From: JADJOM01 sp046327715 | Lineage (GTDB): Bacteria; Gemmatimonadota; Gemmatimonadetes; Gemmatimonadales; GWC2-71-9 | Reading direction: 5' to 3' | Length of the DNA: 64,000 bases | Assembly (NCBI GenBank): GCA_046327715.1 | Contig: JAXLXY010000004.1 | Span: 124,001 to 188,000 of the forward strand | Shown here: piece after piece, positions 1 through 7,617 of the stretch | Layout: every line of letters starts with the position of its first letter | How positions within the stretch are numbered: position 1 is the stretch's first letter | Notes under the pieces: generated by a model | What the model was told of the DNA's origin: nothing | What the model saw: the letters and a program-made list of their open reading frames with translations, nothing else | The model's database searches: none | Program-made: the position numbers and the translations under genes

Positions 1-1915
1 CCGCCATCCGCTGAGCCTCGATGAGGTCTTCCAGACCATCTCGGGGCTGTTCGTCAATGGCGGCGGGCAGACCTTCGGGGGTAACTCGCTCACCATCCGG
101 GGGGCGAGCTACGGGAACGGCGGGCCCGGGGGAGCCGGCATCCTGGTGGATGGCACCTGGTGGAGCGCCGACATCAACGCCATCGACCCCTCGACCATCG
201 AGCGGATCGAGGTGCTGCGCGGACCGCAGGCGTCGACGATCTACGGATTCACGCATACCGGCGGCATCGTCAACATCATCACCAAGAAGGGCGGCTTCGG
301 CCTGGGCAAGCCGCGCCTCGACGCCCGGGTCGCGGTGGGCTTTCAGCAGGCCACGGGAGGCTGGGGCAATGGGGCGGCCACCACCGATCAGTCGCTGGCG
401 GTGACGGGGGGCGGGACCGGATTCTCCTATCGGGTCGGCGGGAGCTACACCACCCAGGGCAACTGGATCCCCCAGGGCGACCAGCAGTCCCCCACCCTGT
501 TCGGCAGCCTGCGGGTGAATCCCGGCAAGTTCCGGATCGAGGCCAGCGCCCGGATGTACTCGGCGTACTACAGCAGCTACCTGCGGCCCGACATTGCCCG
601 GCGCACGAGCGACCAGAGCAATGCCCTGCGCTACCGGTACGACAACCGCACCCGCAACTACAACCTCCGCGTCGTCTACCAGGCCACGCCGCACTGGAGC
701 CACGAGCTCCTGGTCGCCGCCGAGGACCTGACCGCCGCGACCTACACCCGGCGGCCCGACAGCGCGGGGATATCCTCCGTCAACCGCTTCACGATCCGGC
801 AACCGTTCTACAAGTACCTCATGAGCTGGGATGCCCGGCCGAAGGGCTGGCTCTCCTCGGCGCTGCTGCTGGGTGGCGACCTCGATCCGGCGGATTTCGG
901 CGGCGAGTCCTGGTCGGGCGTCGGGAAGGTGGACGACAAGGGCCGCTTCCCGCCGGGAAGTCAGGTCGACGTCTTCCTGCAGCCCACGATCAATCGCGCG
1001 TTCTACGGCCAGGAGGTGTTCGGGTTCCGGGACAAGGTCTTCCTGACCGCCGGCATCCGGTGCGATTACCTCAAGGGGCTCTGGGCCGATCCCGGCATCA
1101 ACTGCACCGAGCGGGCCGGCCTGGCCTACACCACCGCGCTGCGCGGGGTGACCGCGAAATTCCGCGTCGCGACGGGCTCGGTCCCGCAGAGCGACGTGAA
1201 CGCCCAGCGGCAGGGGGGCCGGGACCAGACGTCCATCACCCGCGCGAATCCCGGCCTGCGCCCACCGGTGCTCAGCGGCCAGGAGTTCGGCCTCGACCTC
1301 GACTTCGGGCGGCGCGCCTCGCTCTCGGCCACCTGGTTCTGGCAGCAGCCGAAGGAACAGGTGGAGTTCGTGACGCTCGACCCCGACTCCGCGGGGCTGC
1401 TCATCGGGCAGTACCAGAATGTCGGCGACGTCCGGAACCTCGGGCTCGAGCTGGAAGGCCAGCTGAACCTCGGCCGGGTATCGTTCCATGCCACGTACGC
1501 GCCCACCAGCTCGCGGATCGGGAGGGTCGGCCCCGACTACACCGGGACCCTGACGCGGGGCGACCGGGTGCAGGGTGTCCCGTCCTGGACCGGGTCGCTG
1601 ACCGCGAGCGTGGCCATCGGACGAACGTCAGGGATGCTCTCGGGGTCGTGGCACGGCAACTTCGTGACCTATGACTATGTCCGGGCGTCGGAGGACCAGG
1701 CGGCCGGCACGTACGACCCGGCCCAGGATCGGAAGTACTACTTCGTGCACCGGGGAATCCCCCGGGTGACGGCAAACCTCAGCCGCGAGCTGAGCCGGGA
1801 CGTGCTGATTTACCTGTCGATCCAGAACCTGCTCAACTCCGCCACCAGCGTCGCCGACCTCACGGAGGTCGTGCCCGGCCGGGTGACGACCCTGGCTGTG
1901 CGCCTCCGTCCGTGA
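1..1915 (+). CDS. TonB-dependent outer-membrane receptor, 5' end outside window
   Basis: The C-terminal ~637 residues of a TonB-dependent receptor; the frame is open from base 2, so the start lies before the window. The first ~95 visible residues are the plug domain, with SLTIRGASYG, GILVDGTWW, IERIEVLRGPQASTIYG and GIVNIITKK, the standard plug signature. The remainder reads as alternating strands of the 22-stranded barrel. The last residue is Pro rather than the usual Phe/Trp, so the barrel-assembly signal is atypical. A serine hydrolase and an amidohydrolase follow on the same strand after 43 and 58 bases, which suggests one unit for import and cleavage of a nutrient (inference). The substrate cannot be read from the sequence. 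Confidence 0.93.
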   Translation, partial: RHPLSLDEVFQTISGLFVNGGGQTFGGNSLTIRGASYGNGGPGGAGILVDGTWWSADINAIDPSTIERIEVLRGPQASTIYGFTHTGGIVNIITKKGGFGLGKPRLDARVAVGFQQATGGWGNGAATTDQSLAVTGGGTGFSYRVGGSYTTQGNWIPQGDQQSPTLFGSLRVNPGKFRIEASARMYSAYYSSYLRPDIARRTSDQSNALRYRYDNRTRNYNLRVVYQATPHWSHELLVAAEDLTAATYTRRPDSAGISSVNRFTIRQPFYKYLMSWDARPKGWLSSALLLGGDLDPADFGGESWSGVGKVDDKGRFPPGSQVDVFLQPTINRAFYGQEVFGFRDKVFLTAGIRCDYLKGLWADPGINCTERAGLAYTTALRGVTAKFRVATGSVPQSDVNAQRQGGRDQTSITRANPGLRPPVLSGQEFGLDLDFGRRASLSATWFWQQPKEQVEFVTLDPDSAGLLIGQYQNVGDVRNLGLELEGQLNLGRVSFHATYAPTSSRIGRVGPDYTGTLTRGDRVQGVPSWTGSLTASVAIGRTSGMLSGSWHGNFVTYDYVRASEDQAAGTYDPAQDRKYYFVHRGIPRVTANLSRELSRDVLIYLSIQNLLNSATSVADLTEVVPGRVTTLAVRLRP

Positions 1916-1958
1916 GGCCGCGCCGGGGCCCCCAGCCCATCGCCACAAGGACCTGACC

Positions 1959-3356
1959 ATGCGTCTCCGCATCCTGCCGCCGATCGTCGTCCTCCTGGCG
2001 GGGGCCATCGCCCCGCTGGGCGCCCAGGACGCCGCCGACTCGCTCGTCGAGGCGGCCCTGCGCCGCTACCGCACGCCAGGCATCAGCATTGCGGTGACCC
2101 GCGATGGCCGGGTGATCAAGTCGGCGGGCTACGGCTTCGCGAACCTGGAGCTGCGCGTGCCCGCCACCGACTCGACGGTCTACCAGACGGGATCGATCGG
2201 GAAGGCCTTCACCGCGGCGCTGGTCCTGAGCCTGGTACAGGATGGGAAGCTCGGCCTCGACGATCCGGTGGCGAAGTTCTTCCCCAATCCGCCGTCGGCT
2301 TGGCGCCGGGTCACGATCCGCCACCTGCTCACGCACACGTCGGGGATCGCCGACGGGATCTACGACCTCGTGGACCTGCGGCAGGACTACACCGACGACC
2401 AGATGGTGGCGAAGATCCGCACCGCGAAGGTCGAGGCGCCACCCGGCGCGCGCTGGAGCTACAGCAACCAGGGCTACCACCTGCTGGGCTACCTGATCAA
2501 CCGCAGCCAGGGGCGCTTCTACGGCGACCTGCTGCAGGAGCGGATCTTCCGCCCCCTGGGCATGGCCAGTACCCGGATCATCGACGAGGCGGCCATCATC
2601 CCGCACCGCGCCGCCGGGTACCGCCTCCTGCGCGACATCGCGAGTCCCCTCGCCAACCAGGAGTACGCCTCGCCGTCGCTCAACCGCACCGCCGACGGGT
2701 CGATCTACACCACGGTCCTCGACATGGCCAGGTGGGACCTGGGCCTCTACGGCGATACCCCGCTCGACAGCGCCAGCCGGGCGGTGAGCTGGACGCCGGT
2801 GCGCCTGACCAGCGGCAAGACCTTCCCGTACGGGTTCGCCTGGCAGACGGACAGCGTGAACGGCCACTGGGTGGTCGAGCACAGCGGCGCCTGGCAGGGG
2901 TTCACGACGCACATCGCGCGGTACCCGAACGATCACCTCGGCGTGATCGTGCTGACCAATTGCGCCTGCGGTGACCCCACCCGCGTCGCCCACGACCTGG
3001 CCGCCCTCTACCTGCCCGCCCTGCGGCCGGCCGCGGAGCCGCCGCTGTCGGACCAGGATCCCGATGTGATGCGACGCCTGGGCCGGGCCCTGGAATCGCT
3101 GGCGGAGGGGACCGCAGATTCGACCGCATTCACTCCCGCCGCCCTGCGCCGATGGAACCCAGAGGCCCGCGCGGAATGGGCCACCTATTTCCGCGCCCTC
3201 GGCCCGGCGGGGACGCCGCAGCTGCAGTCGAGGCATGCGCAACGCCAGACCACGGGGTACCAGTTCCACGTCACGCTCGGCGACATCGTCCACGGCGGCT
3301 GGGTGACCTTCACCCGGGACGGCCGCATCGAGGAGCTGGAGCTCAACCCGGAATAG
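1959..3356 (+). CDS. Secreted serine hydrolase, beta-lactamase class C / PBP4* family
   Basis: A 465-residue exported hydrolase of the class C beta-lactamase / D-aminopeptidase fold. A signal peptide covers residues 1-22 and ends in PLGAQ. The nucleophile motif SxxK is SIGK at residues 79-82, the second motif YxN is YSN at 168-170, and a late HSG (near residue 308, in EHSGAWQGF) takes the place of KTG. The ~130-residue C-terminal part is a lipocalin-like extra domain of the kind often attached to these esterases. AAGGA stands 9 bases before the ATG. Such enzymes cut esters, amides or D-peptides, and true beta-lactamase activity cannot be claimed. It lies between a TonB receptor and an amidohydrolase. 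Confidence 0.92.
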   Translation: MRLRILPPIVVLLAGAIAPLGAQDAADSLVEAALRRYRTPGISIAVTRDGRVIKSAGYGFANLELRVPATDSTVYQTGSIGKAFTAALVLSLVQDGKLGLDDPVAKFFPNPPSAWRRVTIRHLLTHTSGIADGIYDLVDLRQDYTDDQMVAKIRTAKVEAPPGARWSYSNQGYHLLGYLINRSQGRFYGDLLQERIFRPLGMASTRIIDEAAIIPHRAAGYRLLRDIASPLANQEYASPSLNRTADGSIYTTVLDMARWDLGLYGDTPLDSASRAVSWTPVRLTSGKTFPYGFAWQTDSVNGHWVVEHSGAWQGFTTHIARYPNDHLGVIVLTNCACGDPTRVAHDLAALYLPALRPAAEPPLSDQDPDVMRRLGRALESLAEGTADSTAFTPAALRRWNPEARAEWATYFRALGPAGTPQLQSRHAQRQTTGYQFHVTLGDIVHGGWVTFTRDGRIEELELNPE

Positions 3357-3414
3357 CCGGCCGGGCCGCTCCCGGCCGTGTCACTGCCTCCCCCGACCCG
3401 AAAGGCCGTTCCCC

Positions 3415-5442
3415 ATGGCGCTGCGTTCCCGACGGCCGTGTCGGCCGGATCCCTCTCGCGCGGCGGGCTTCGCGTCGTTCGCGGTCCTCGCACTCCTCGG
3501 CGGGCCGGCGCCGATGCCGGCCCAGGCGGGGGCCGTCCCCGCCGATTCGGGCACCTTCGTGCTCTACAAGTGGCAGAACCCGGTGGGCCAGGAGACGTAC
3601 CGGGCGGATGCCGGCGTCGCGGGGCGCAGCTACGTCGACAGCTTCGCGTTCGTGGACCGGGGGCAGGCGGTCCGGCTCCGGACCACGCTGGGGCTCGCGC
3701 CCGACGGCCGCCCCCTCCGCTTCACGATCCAGGGCCGGACGTCCCGCATCTCCCGGATCGACACCGACGTGGAGCTGACGGGCGATTCGGTGCGCGTCCG
3801 GGTGGACAGCCAGGCCCGGGTGGTCGCGGCGGTGCCGGACGGCTTTCCGATCGGCGGGTATGCTCCCCTGCTGCTGCAGCAGGAGCTGCTGCGCCACTGG
3901 GAGGCGCGTGGCCGCCCCGCGACGATCCCGACCCTGCCGTCGGGGGCGGCGCGTATCACGGCCCGCGGCATCGACACGGTTCCGGCGGCCCAGGGACCGG
4001 TGGCCCTGCGGCGGTACCGCGTGGCCGGGCTCAAGTGGGGATTCGAGACGGTCTGGTGCGACAGCGCCGGCCGGCTCATCGCCGCCAGCACCAACGACGC
4101 CGAGTTCAGCCGCTTCGAGGCCATCCGCAGCGGCTACGAGGCGGGGCTCGCCACGTTCGTGGCGCGTTCCGCCCGCGATGCCTCGGAGGCCCTGGCCGAG
4201 CTCGGGGCCGGCGCGGAGCCCGCGGGGGACTTCGCGCTCGTCGACGTGACCCTGGTCGACGGACTCGGCGGCCCGCCGGTGCCCCACGCCACGGTGGTGG
4301 TGCGTGGCGACCGGATCGTGGCGGCAGGGGCGCGGGTGGCGGTGCCACGGGGGATGACCCGCATCGACGGCCGCGGCAAGACCGTGCTGCCCGGGCTGTG
4401 GGACATGCACGCGCACTACGAGCAGGTGGAGTGGGGGCCGATCTACCTGGCCTCCGGCATCACCACGGTGCGGGACGTCGGCAACGAGTTCGACTTCATT
4501 CCCGGGGTCCGCGACGCGATCGCCGCGGGGCGGGGCGTGGGCCCGCGGCTGCTGCTGGCCGGCCTGGTGGATGGTCCCGAGGGCATCGGTGTCGACCGGG
4601 TGGCCGACAGCCTCGACGCCGCCCGGGTCGTGAGGCGGTTCCACGCCGCGGGCTTCCGGCAGATCAAGGTCTATTCGAGCCTCTCCCGGGACGCGCTGCG
4701 GCAGGTGGCGCAGGTGGCCCACGGCCTGGGGATGACGGTGACCGGCCACGTGCCGGAAGGCCTGACCGCGCTCGATGCCATCGCAGCCGGGATGGACCAG
4801 ATCAACCACGTCGGCTACGTGGCCGACGTGATGCGATCCGCCGCGCCCGACGGCACGCCGGCTCCCTTCGACCCGGGCTCGGCCGAGTCCCGGCGCACCC
4901 TCGAGGTGCTCCGGGCGCACGGAACCGTGGTCGACCCGACGGTCGCGCTGTACGAACTCCTGCTGCACCCGCGGGCCCGGCCGGTCGCGGCATTCGAGCC
5001 GGGCAGCACGCGACTGCCTACGGAACTGCAGGGCCCCCTGGCCTTCCCCGGGGTCCCGCCGGAACAGGCGGCCGCGTCCGAGCGGGAACTGGCCGAGATG
5101 CTCCGGGTCATCCTGGCACTGCATGAGGCCGGCGTGCCGATCGTGGCGGGGTCGGACCAGGGGATCCCGGGGTACACCCTGCACCGGGAGGTCGAGCTGT
5201 ACGTGGCCGCCGGGTTCACGCCCATGGCCGCGATCCAGGCCGCCACGCTGGTCCCCGCCCAGGTGATGGGACTCGATGCCGAGTCGGGCAGCATCACTCC
5301 TTGGAAGCGCGCGGACCTCCTGGTTGTCGAGGGGAATCCGCTGGAGGACATCCGCGCCCTTCGCCGGGTCTACCTGACCGTGGCCGCGGGGCGGCGCTTC
5401 CGCCCCGCCCCGCTGTGGGAGAGTGTCGGCTTTCGACCCTGA
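3415..5442 (+). CDS. Secreted metal-dependent amidohydrolase with N-terminal extra domain
   Basis: 675 residues. A signal-like hydrophobic stretch lies near residues 17-40. A ~230-residue beta-rich domain without a recognised name precedes the amidohydrolase barrel. The barrel starts with the small beta-sandwich (DVTLVDGLGGPPVP, KTVLPGLWDMHAHYE); HAH provides the first two metal ligands. Later signatures include QIKVYSS (the Lys position), TGHVPEG, QINHVGY and GSDQG with the catalytic Asp. The C-terminal PWKRADLLVVEGNP is typical of imidazolonepropionase/prolidase-like amidohydrolases. It probably acts in the periplasm on a cyclic amide or dipeptide and may be co-transcribed with the hydrolase before it. 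Exact substrate unknown. Confidence 0.9.
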   Translation: MALRSRRPCRPDPSRAAGFASFAVLALLGGPAPMPAQAGAVPADSGTFVLYKWQNPVGQETYRADAGVAGRSYVDSFAFVDRGQAVRLRTTLGLAPDGRPLRFTIQGRTSRISRIDTDVELTGDSVRVRVDSQARVVAAVPDGFPIGGYAPLLLQQELLRHWEARGRPATIPTLPSGAARITARGIDTVPAAQGPVALRRYRVAGLKWGFETVWCDSAGRLIAASTNDAEFSRFEAIRSGYEAGLATFVARSARDASEALAELGAGAEPAGDFALVDVTLVDGLGGPPVPHATVVVRGDRIVAAGARVAVPRGMTRIDGRGKTVLPGLWDMHAHYEQVEWGPIYLASGITTVRDVGNEFDFIPGVRDAIAAGRGVGPRLLLAGLVDGPEGIGVDRVADSLDAARVVRRFHAAGFRQIKVYSSLSRDALRQVAQVAHGLGMTVTGHVPEGLTALDAIAAGMDQINHVGYVADVMRSAAPDGTPAPFDPGSAESRRTLEVLRAHGTVVDPTVALYELLLHPRARPVAAFEPGSTRLPTELQGPLAFPGVPPEQAAASERELAEMLRVILALHEAGVPIVAGSDQGIPGYTLHREVELYVAAGFTPMAAIQAATLVPAQVMGLDAESGSITPWKRADLLVVEGNPLEDIRALRRVYLTVAAGRRFRPAPLWESVGFRP

Positions 5443-5501
5443 AGATCGCTTCCGGGCGCCCACGGCCCCGAGGCCGATCGTCCCGGCCGATCACTCGATT
5501 C

Positions 5502-5545
5502 CGTGGCCGGCCCGCCACACCCTGCGGGCCGGCGGCCACGTTTGC
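5502..5545 (+). terminator. Intrinsic terminator after the amidohydrolase
   Basis: The left arm 5502-5515 (CGTGGCCGGCCCGC) pairs with 5524-5540, which is its complement with a three-base bulge; TTTGCTGT follows. It closes the TonB/hydrolase/amidohydrolase unit. The rest of 5443-5708 shows no gene. Confidence 0.6.
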
Positions 5546-5708
5546 TGTATCGAGAATTGACGGAATGCCCCATTCCGGGCCCGGTTTCCGGTGGCCCGAT
5601 CCCTGCCTTCCTTACTCCTTGCGACGCGGAGCCTTGAGCCTGATCCGCCGCCGGACGCGACGGACCGCGCCCGCACGCAGCCGCCAGGAACCGGACACCC
5701 GACACACC

Positions 5709-6134
5709 ATGAAGCCTGCGCCCCGCGCCACCCTCGACGACCTCGAGGTCGTCGAGCGGCCGGAACCGGAATCGCTCTCCGTGCTGGGCGCCACGCTGCG
5801 CCGGCACCGGCGCACGCCCATCGAACAGCTGGGCCCGGAGGCGCTGCGCTTCCTGCTCGAGGAGGGCGAGGGGGTGTCCACCGTGCTCGGCGTGGCGCTC
5901 GACCGGCTGGAACAGGACCCCTTCGTGAGCGGCGACTTCCACCCCGGCGACCTGCTGGCGGCCGTGCTGCACCGCTCCTCCACTGTGTGGAACTCACTGC
6001 CGGAGCTGCGCGCCCGTGCCCACGCGCTGGTGGCCGATGCCGAACGGGAGCTGCACCGCCTGGAGCCGGCCGATCGCGCGGTGGTGGAACGCGCCATCCG
6101 CGGCTTCCGCAATCTCTGGCAGCGCTGGAGCTGA
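5709..6134 (+). CDS. CdiI-family (contact-dependent inhibition) immunity-like protein, orphan
   Basis: 141 residues, no signal peptide. Residues ~25-90 match the pattern of small contact-dependent growth inhibition immunity proteins (CdiI_2 type): a run like LRRHRRTPIEQLGPEALRF, then GEGVSTVLGVALDRL, then DPFVSGDFHPGDLLAAVL, ending in W. The GDF-PGDLL block is the most characteristic piece. A charged helical tail of ~45 residues follows. No CdiA/CdiB or other toxin gene lies beside it; neighbours are an amidohydrolase and an anti-sigma factor. It may be a retained orphan immunity gene or a domesticated relative. The ATG is the only in-frame one consistent with the family start; its ribosome site is weak. 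Confidence 0.7.
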   Translation: MKPAPRATLDDLEVVERPEPESLSVLGATLRRHRRTPIEQLGPEALRFLLEEGEGVSTVLGVALDRLEQDPFVSGDFHPGDLLAAVLHRSSTVWNSLPELRARAHALVADAERELHRLEPADRAVVERAIRGFRNLWQRWS

Positions 6135-6149
6135 CGCGGTGAGACGTTG

Positions 6150-6177
6150 CGAGGCCCCGGTGACCGCCGGGGCCTCG
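6150..6177. terminator. Bidirectional terminator hairpin
   Basis: CGAGGCCCCGG (6150-6160) and CCGGGGCCTCG (6167-6177) form a perfect 11-bp stem around a 6-base loop, between the convergent CdiI-like gene and the anti-sigma gene. There is no clear T tract. Confidence 0.55.
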
Positions 6178-6214
6178 TGCATTCGGGTGGTTGGATGGGT
6201 TGCCGACAGTCCGC

Positions 6215-6859
6215 CTAACGGCCGCCGCGCACCCACTTCCAGAGCGCGGCGCCGGCCCGGGTGGCCGCGCTGACCGCGGCGCTCCACCACGGGGCGCGCG
6301 TCGGCGCTTCGGGTTCCGCGGTCACCGTGACCGCTTCGACCACCATCTCCACCACCGGCGCCTCGGGTACCGGGGCCGGCTCCACCGCTTCGACTGCCTC
6401 TTCGACCACCGGTGCCTCGGGCTGGGGGGCCGGCTCCACCGCTTCGACTGCCGCCTCGACCGCCGGCGCCTCGGGTTCGGGGGCCGGCTCCACCGCTTCG
6501 ACTACCGCCTCGACCGCCGGCGCCTCAGGTTCGGGGGCCGGCTCCACCGCTTCGACCACCATCTCCACCACCGGCGCCTCGGGTTCGGGGGCCGGCTCCA
6601 CCGCTTCGACGACCGCCTCCGCCACCTCCGCGTCGCGCATCCGATCGCGGACGCGGCGCCACGCGCCTTCCACATCCACCGGGGCCGTCGGCGGGGGCTC
6701 CAGGTGGGTCATCATGCCGGCCAGGGCCTTCATGGCCTTGGCCCGGTCGGGCTCCTCGGCCAGCAGGCGCTGGATGCGTGCGGATTCGCTGGGGGTGCAT
6801 TCCCCCGCGAGGTATCGGGCCAGCGCCGCGTAGCGTTCGTCGTCGGGGGGGTAGCTCAT
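6215..6859 (-). CDS. Anti-sigma-factor-like protein with acidic 18-residue repeats
   Basis: 214 residues, divergent from an ECF sigma gene. The N-terminal ~75 residues (YAALARYLAGECTPSESARI and LLAEEPDRAKAMKAL) look like the sigma-binding helical N-domain of FecR-type/cytoplasmic anti-sigma factors, without zinc ligands. The middle (about 80-185) is an acidic tandem repeat with an 18-residue period, built on units such as EAPVVEEAVEAVEPAPVP. The tail (APWWSAAVSAATRAGAALW, then KWVRGGR) is amphipathic and basic, with at best a marginal membrane segment. I chose the ATG at 6859 because the longer in-frame extension looks non-coding. The role as sigma antagonist is inferred from position and the N-domain. 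Confidence 0.75.
   Translation of the reverse strand: MSYPPDDERYAALARYLAGECTPSESARIQRLLAEEPDRAKAMKALAGMMTHLEPPPTAPVDVEGAWRRVRDRMRDAEVAEAVVEAVEPAPEPEAPVVEMVVEAVEPAPEPEAPAVEAVVEAVEPAPEPEAPAVEAAVEAVEPAPQPEAPVVEEAVEAVEPAPVPEAPVVEMVVEAVTVTAEPEAPTRAPWWSAAVSAATRAGAALWKWVRGGR
6306..6629. repeat. 54-bp in-frame tandem repeat inside the anti-sigma gene
   Basis: Five good copies of a 54-bp unit begin at 6360, 6414, 6468, 6522 and 6576, with a degenerate copy before them. Each copy holds GCCTCGGGT, then GGGGCCGGCTCCACCGC. Since 54 is divisible by 3, changes in copy number alter protein length but not the frame. Confidence 0.9.
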
Positions 6860-6978
6860 GCGTTCAGGACACCCGAGTCCGCATGGACCCCTATCCGGGG
6901 CCGGCACCCGCCACCGCTGGACTCCGGTGGTACCTTTCAGCCCTCGCATCCCTCAACCGATCCCCGACTCCCCGTTCC

Positions 6979-7542
6979 GTGGCCGACCCGACCCCCGACT
7001 GCCCCCTGCTCGAGCGCCTACGTACCGGCGATGAGGCCGCCTTCGAGGAGCTCTTCCGTGCCAGGTACTCCCGCCTGGTCGCCGCGGCGGAACACGTCCT
7101 CGGCGCGCGGGGGGAGGCCGAGGATGTCGCCCAGGAGGTCCTGCTGGAGCTGTGGCGCGGCCGCGACCGGCTGGATCCCGGGATGAGCCTCGACGGGTAC
7201 CTGCACCGCGCGGTCCGCAATCGGGCGCTCAACCGGGTGCGCCACGACCGCGTGGTCCGCGAGACGGAACCGCTTCTCGCTGCGCCCGCCACGGCCCCGT
7301 CCGCGGAGGGGGCCGTGCTCGCCCGCGAGCTCGAGGCCACCATTCGTGCCACGGTGGCGCGGCTGCCCGCCCGGTGCCGCGAGGTCTTCGAACTGAGCCG
7401 GGTGCACCAGCTGCGATACGCGGAGATCGCGTCGGCCATGGACATCTCGGTCAAGACCGTCGAGGCCCAGATGGGCAAGGCCATCCGGCTGCTGCGCGAC
7501 GGCCTGGGCGGATGGCTGCCCGATGGCGATGACGACGAGTAG
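6979..7542 (+). CDS. ECF-type RNA polymerase sigma factor
   Basis: 187 residues from the GTG at 6979. Region 2 spans about residues 10-78 (DEAAFEELFRARYSRLV, then DVAQEVLLELWRGR and AVRNRALNRVRHDR), and region 4 about 115-172, with LPARCREVFELSRVHQLRY and EIASAMDISVKTVEAQMGKA as the helix-turn-helix. The order and spacing are those of extracytoplasmic-function sigma factors. An upstream in-frame ATG at 6883 would add 32 residues of no recognisable domain, so the GTG is preferred. The divergent neighbour is its likely antagonist. Target promoters are not identifiable here. Confidence 0.92.
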   Translation: MADPTPDCPLLERLRTGDEAAFEELFRARYSRLVAAAEHVLGARGEAEDVAQEVLLELWRGRDRLDPGMSLDGYLHRAVRNRALNRVRHDRVVRETEPLLAAPATAPSAEGAVLARELEATIRATVARLPARCREVFELSRVHQLRYAEIASAMDISVKTVEAQMGKAIRLLRDGLGGWLPDGDDDE

Positions 7543-7565
7543 TCCCCGCCCCACCGGGCAGGCGA

Positions 7566-7593
7566 ACGGGGGAGTCCGCGAGGACTCCCCCGT
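7566..7593. terminator. Bidirectional terminator between sigma factor and TonB receptor
   Basis: ACGGGGGAGTCC (7566-7577) and GGACTCCCCCGT (7582-7593) form a perfect 12-bp stem closed by the stable tetraloop GCGA. It lies between the ends of two convergent genes. Confidence 0.8.
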
Positions 7594-7617
7594 GGCGCGT
7601 CCGGAGCACGGCGCGGA

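Noticed and set aside
1959..3356. A true antibiotic beta-lactamase
   Set aside because: The SxxK/YxN/HxG set and the C-terminal lipocalin-like part are those of general serine hydrolases; no evidence for beta-lactam specificity.
3343..5463. A 706-residue open frame opposite the amidohydrolase
   Set aside because: Antisense shadow with His/Arg/Gly/Pro-rich composition and no signatures, while the + strand protein has all amidohydrolase motifs.
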